The notes under the pieces: generated by a model
What the model saw: the letters and a program-made list of their open reading frames with translations, nothing else
Databases searched by the model: none
What the model was told of the DNA's origin: nothing
Program-made: the position numbers and the translations under genes
Part shown: one piece after another, positions 61,133 to 64,000 of the stretch
How positions within the stretch are numbered: the stretch's first letter is position 1
Layout: each line of letters begins with the position of its first letter
From: Sipunculus nudus
Lineage: Eukaryota > Annelida > Sipuncula > Golfingiida > Sipunculidae
Assembly: GCA_026874595.1 (NCBI GenBank)
Contig: CM049318.1
Location: 37,779,956 to 37,843,955, forward strand
Length of the DNA stretch: 64,000 nucleotides
Reading direction: 5' to 3'

Positions 61133-61433
61133 GCCTCTGCCGGGCGGGTATGTATTCAACCTGTGTGTTTGTGTTTGTTCACAACATAACTCATGCAATC
61201 ATGAAGAGAATATCATGAAATTTTCAGGGCATTTCTGGAATGAGCCACTGAAGAAATAATACGATTTTGGTGTGCATCTGGCTCATGATCAGGATTCAGG
61301 AAGATCATCAAGGAATATTAACAAATGTACAGTCACTAAATGCACAAATGAACCTGTGAATATGGGCTTAATATATGAATGAAACACGGTTTCGGAAGCA
61401 TCCCACATTAGTGAGCCCAAAAATGGCAGAGGC
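61133..61433 (-). mobile_element. ~300-bp MITE with terminal inverted repeats, copy 3 of 3
   Basis: The terminal inverted repeats are GCCTCTGCC (61133-61141) and GGCAGAGGC (61425-61433). The interior is the reverse complement of the 8690 and 50793 copies, with GTGTTTGTTCACAA, AATCATGAAGAGAATATCAT, GAAATTTTCAGGGCATTTC, ATTAACAAATGTACAGTCAC and ATATGGGCTTAATATATGAA. It is the only copy with both ends visible and so defines the element. Confidence 0.75.
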
Positions 61434-63199
61434 TTGCATTCCTAAGAATGCAGATTTCTAGATTAACAATGTTCTTTAGTGAATATTTATAACTATGCTG
61501 CCATATGTTCATGTTATACTGTTTGTCTCCATAGCAGGTAAGTGTTCCATAGACAGTTGACAAAATGCCTGATATGTGTACCTGCACTGACACAGGTATA
61601 GCTATACCTGTTAATATTCTCAGAAAAGAAAATTTTATTTGGTTACATGAATGTGGGAGACTGCTGTAAAGGCTGATTTTCACAGTTTTGCTGTGCCTGT
61701 TCTTTTCAAAATACAGGACCAAGCCAAAAATTTATACCTCTGGTCTGCTGGCTCCTTAATAATTGAATTAATTTTGAACTCTGAAAGAAGAGTGCAATTG
61801 TATGGAGCTGTCATTACACTCACCTTATATGTTTTATACTGGGACAGGAGAGTACTATACTCCTAAACCAACCAAAGACAGAGACCTAGTTCTCCTCCAT
61901 GCCTTTCACACCAACAGTGACCTGACCACATTCCGCCACATGTGCATAACTTCACTACCATGTACCGCAACTACTCTGGTGATAACGATACCTGAACCAT
62001 ATTTAAGCAGGGATAACAATCAACATTCACTACCAGGTCAACACAGGGGGCAGGTATAATAGAAGCGTGGCGGTCAAAGCCACTGGACTTCTCCCGTGAC
62101 CCTACACAATCTGTCTGGTCTTATCCTTAGGCCTTTGGCAGTAACCAAAGGGGATCGTCTGTTTGTCTATCTTTTCACTCTGGAGGGCTTTACCTTCTGA
62201 AACCTCAAATAGTTCTCTATTGATAAATGCATTGTCTGACATAAATAATGGACCTTGTCCCTTAATCCTACTTTTACAAGAAGAATTTCTGGATGGCTGT
62301 GTGAATATAGTCAGTCTATAGGAATATCCATGGTGTTGGACCTCATTACCCTTGGCCAACAAAGTGGATAGGGAATTAAAAGTCCACCACCTTGTCTGTC
62401 ATGCAGTTTATTTGTCTGATTTGTTTACCTGATATTTAAACATATTATTTTAAGTTTTAAATTTAAAATGTTACAAAAAGATACTTGCATACAAGATTGC
62501 TTACATTGTTCACTTGCTTGGGACCAAGAGGTTGATGCGCATCATTTTTTGTACCAACCTCTGGTAGAGGAATTTGGTACTAGTAATAGAATGAGCCCAT
62601 GAAGCAAGAAGAGTTGTAAATTAATGATTTTCAGCTGATAAATATATTATGAGCTTTTGCTCATGTCTCTCAAAGTGTCCTACAGCCAACACTCAAAACC
62701 CTCAGACAAACAACAAATCTTGAATATGAGACAGGATGAGAATTTTAAGATCCTTTAATCTGAATTGCCTCATGCAAATGTGAAAAACACAAACACTGAA
62801 ATCAACTGGATGCCATTCTAAAGATTAAATTCTTTTACTGCTATCGGATCAAAAAGGGTGAAAAATACTCTGAAAAAAAGTTAAAACTAGAATTAATAAA
62901 GCACATACCATAGAGTCGCAAACCATAAAACACTGAATGCCACATGTTAATGGCACTAAGAAATGTCTTTGATACAATGAGTCATATGGTAACAATACAG
63001 GCTAGTGCTATATTTACTGTGCCCAAGTACCAGATACTGTTTTGTATGCAATAGCAGCACCCTCAGACAGTGAAGTGTTCCTGATACAGGAGGTTTGATG
63101 CAGTGATAAACAAACAAAAGAGCAGTTTATATTGTGAAGGAGCAGGCCTTGCAGACACCCATATGGGCAGCCATGATGAGGAGAGAAAGCAGGGATGAC
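61434..63199. other. Non-coding DNA, nothing recognised
   Basis: Short open frames at 61408-62362 show no domain or plausible splice partners for the cobl reading phase. No ordered repeat seen. Confidence 0.4.
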
Positions 63200-64000
63200 T
63201 GATGGCACAGAAACAGAAAGCCAGGCCTATAAGACACCTAGCAATCAAAAACGCACAAAGGAGGCCTAAGATTACCAGATGCCTGGCAAGCAGACAGAAA
63301 TGTTAGGGCCTGCAAGTGCAAAGCTAACAGACATACAAAAAAAGGCCAATGCCTACCTAAAAGACAGAGAATTGGAAGGCCAAGGCCAACCAGATGCCTA
63401 CCCAACAGTCACAGAATTGGAAAGCCCTCTCCTACCAGATGCCTACCCAACAGACACAGAACTGGAAGACCCAGGCCTACCTGACACCTAGCTTGAAGCA
63501 TAAATAATAAGAAGGCCCAGCCCTACAAGATGCCTGGCTAGCAGACACAGAATTGGAAGATCCAGGCCCACCAGATGCCTGGCTAACAGACACAGAATTG
63601 AAAGGCCTAGGTCCACTAGATACCTAGCTCACAGACACAGAATTGAAAGACCTAGGTCCACCAAATAACTAGCTGACAGACAGTATTGGAAGAGCTAGGT
63701 CCACCAGATACCTATCTGACAGACACATTATTGGAAGACCTAGGTCCACCAGATAACTAGCTGACAGACAGTATTGGAAGACCTAGGTCCACCAGATACC
63801 TAGCTGACAGACACAGAATTGGAAGACCTAGGTCCACCAGATACCTAGCAGACAGACACAAAATTGGAAGACCTAGGGCCACCAGATACCTAGCTGACAG
63901 ACACAGAATTGGAAGACCTAGGTCCACCAGATACCTAGCTGACAAACACAGAATTGGAGGACCTAGGTCCACCAGATACCTAGCTGACAGACACAGAACT
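63200..64000. repeat. 45-bp minisatellite, continuing past the window edge
   Basis: The unit GGTCCACCAGATACCTAGCT, GACAGACACAGAATTGGAAG, ACCTA (45 bp) is nearly perfect from about 63690 to 64000 and increasingly degenerate to the left, fading by about 63200. Because 45 is a multiple of 3, the minus strand reads an open 15-residue repeat (YLVDLGLPILCLSAR) from 63757 to the window edge. The left, degenerate part is open on the plus strand (63279-63491, P-D-A-Y-P-T-D-T-E-L-E repeats). Coding status is unproven. Confidence 0.9.

Noticed and set aside
63200-64000. CRISPR-like array
   Set aside because: Units are contiguous with no unique spacers, in a eukaryotic context; it is a minisatellite.

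Overview
This is an AT-rich eukaryotic (metazoan) window: coding exons have canonical GT-AG introns of up to about 9 kb and sit among many decayed mobile elements. The mix of elements points to a marine invertebrate, most likely a lophotrochozoan and probably a mollusc. Relevant items are a tRNA-headed SINE, a LINE RT relic, MITEs, and repeat-cored elements carrying ACGG/ACAG microsatellites and hairpin ends that resemble those described from bivalves. The species cannot be fixed from sequence alone.

Two protein-coding genes can be supported; they converge tail to tail. (1) At the left edge, plus strand, are the last three exons (79-2052) of a DOMON-domain membrane protein that resembles FRRS1L (ferric-chelate-reductase-1-like, an AMPA-receptor biogenesis factor in vertebrates). 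(2) On the minus strand, 48784 down to 22720, are six phase-consistent exons of a large cordon-bleu (COBL/COBLL1)-type actin regulator. They comprise a lysine-rich segment, two basic-plus-polyproline KKRRAP-like motifs, a 3.4-kb exon of disordered, proline/serine-rich and coiled-coil sequence, and one C-terminal WH2 domain. The last residue of the WH2 core is supplied by a 48-nt terminal exon at 22720-22767. The 5' end of this gene lies beyond 48.8 kb and probably outside the window.

Layout: 1-2052 FRRS1L-like exons; 2053-17300 intergenic DNA rich in decayed elements (SINEs, LINE RT relic, MITE pair, foldback, a three-copy ~350-bp repeat); 17300-22700 AT-rich intergenic DNA; 22720-48784 the cordon-bleu-like gene, with two repeat-cored elements in its introns; 48785-64000 its upstream flank or 5' introns, holding a 4.1-kb element made of two tandem arrays and, at the right edge, a 45-bp minisatellite.

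The most notable structure is a family of three non-autonomous elements (about 23250-24391, 30794-33400 and 51313-55447). They share a 5' terminus (palindrome ACCCATGGGT-like, then a GCTCAGCTGA block) and a 3' terminus (ACGG-type microsatellite, a GTGATCGCTATAGCTC-like block and a hairpin ending near GAGCTAAAAA). Their internal tandem cores differ. This resembles pearl/Helentron-associated (HINE-like) elements; that assignment is inference.
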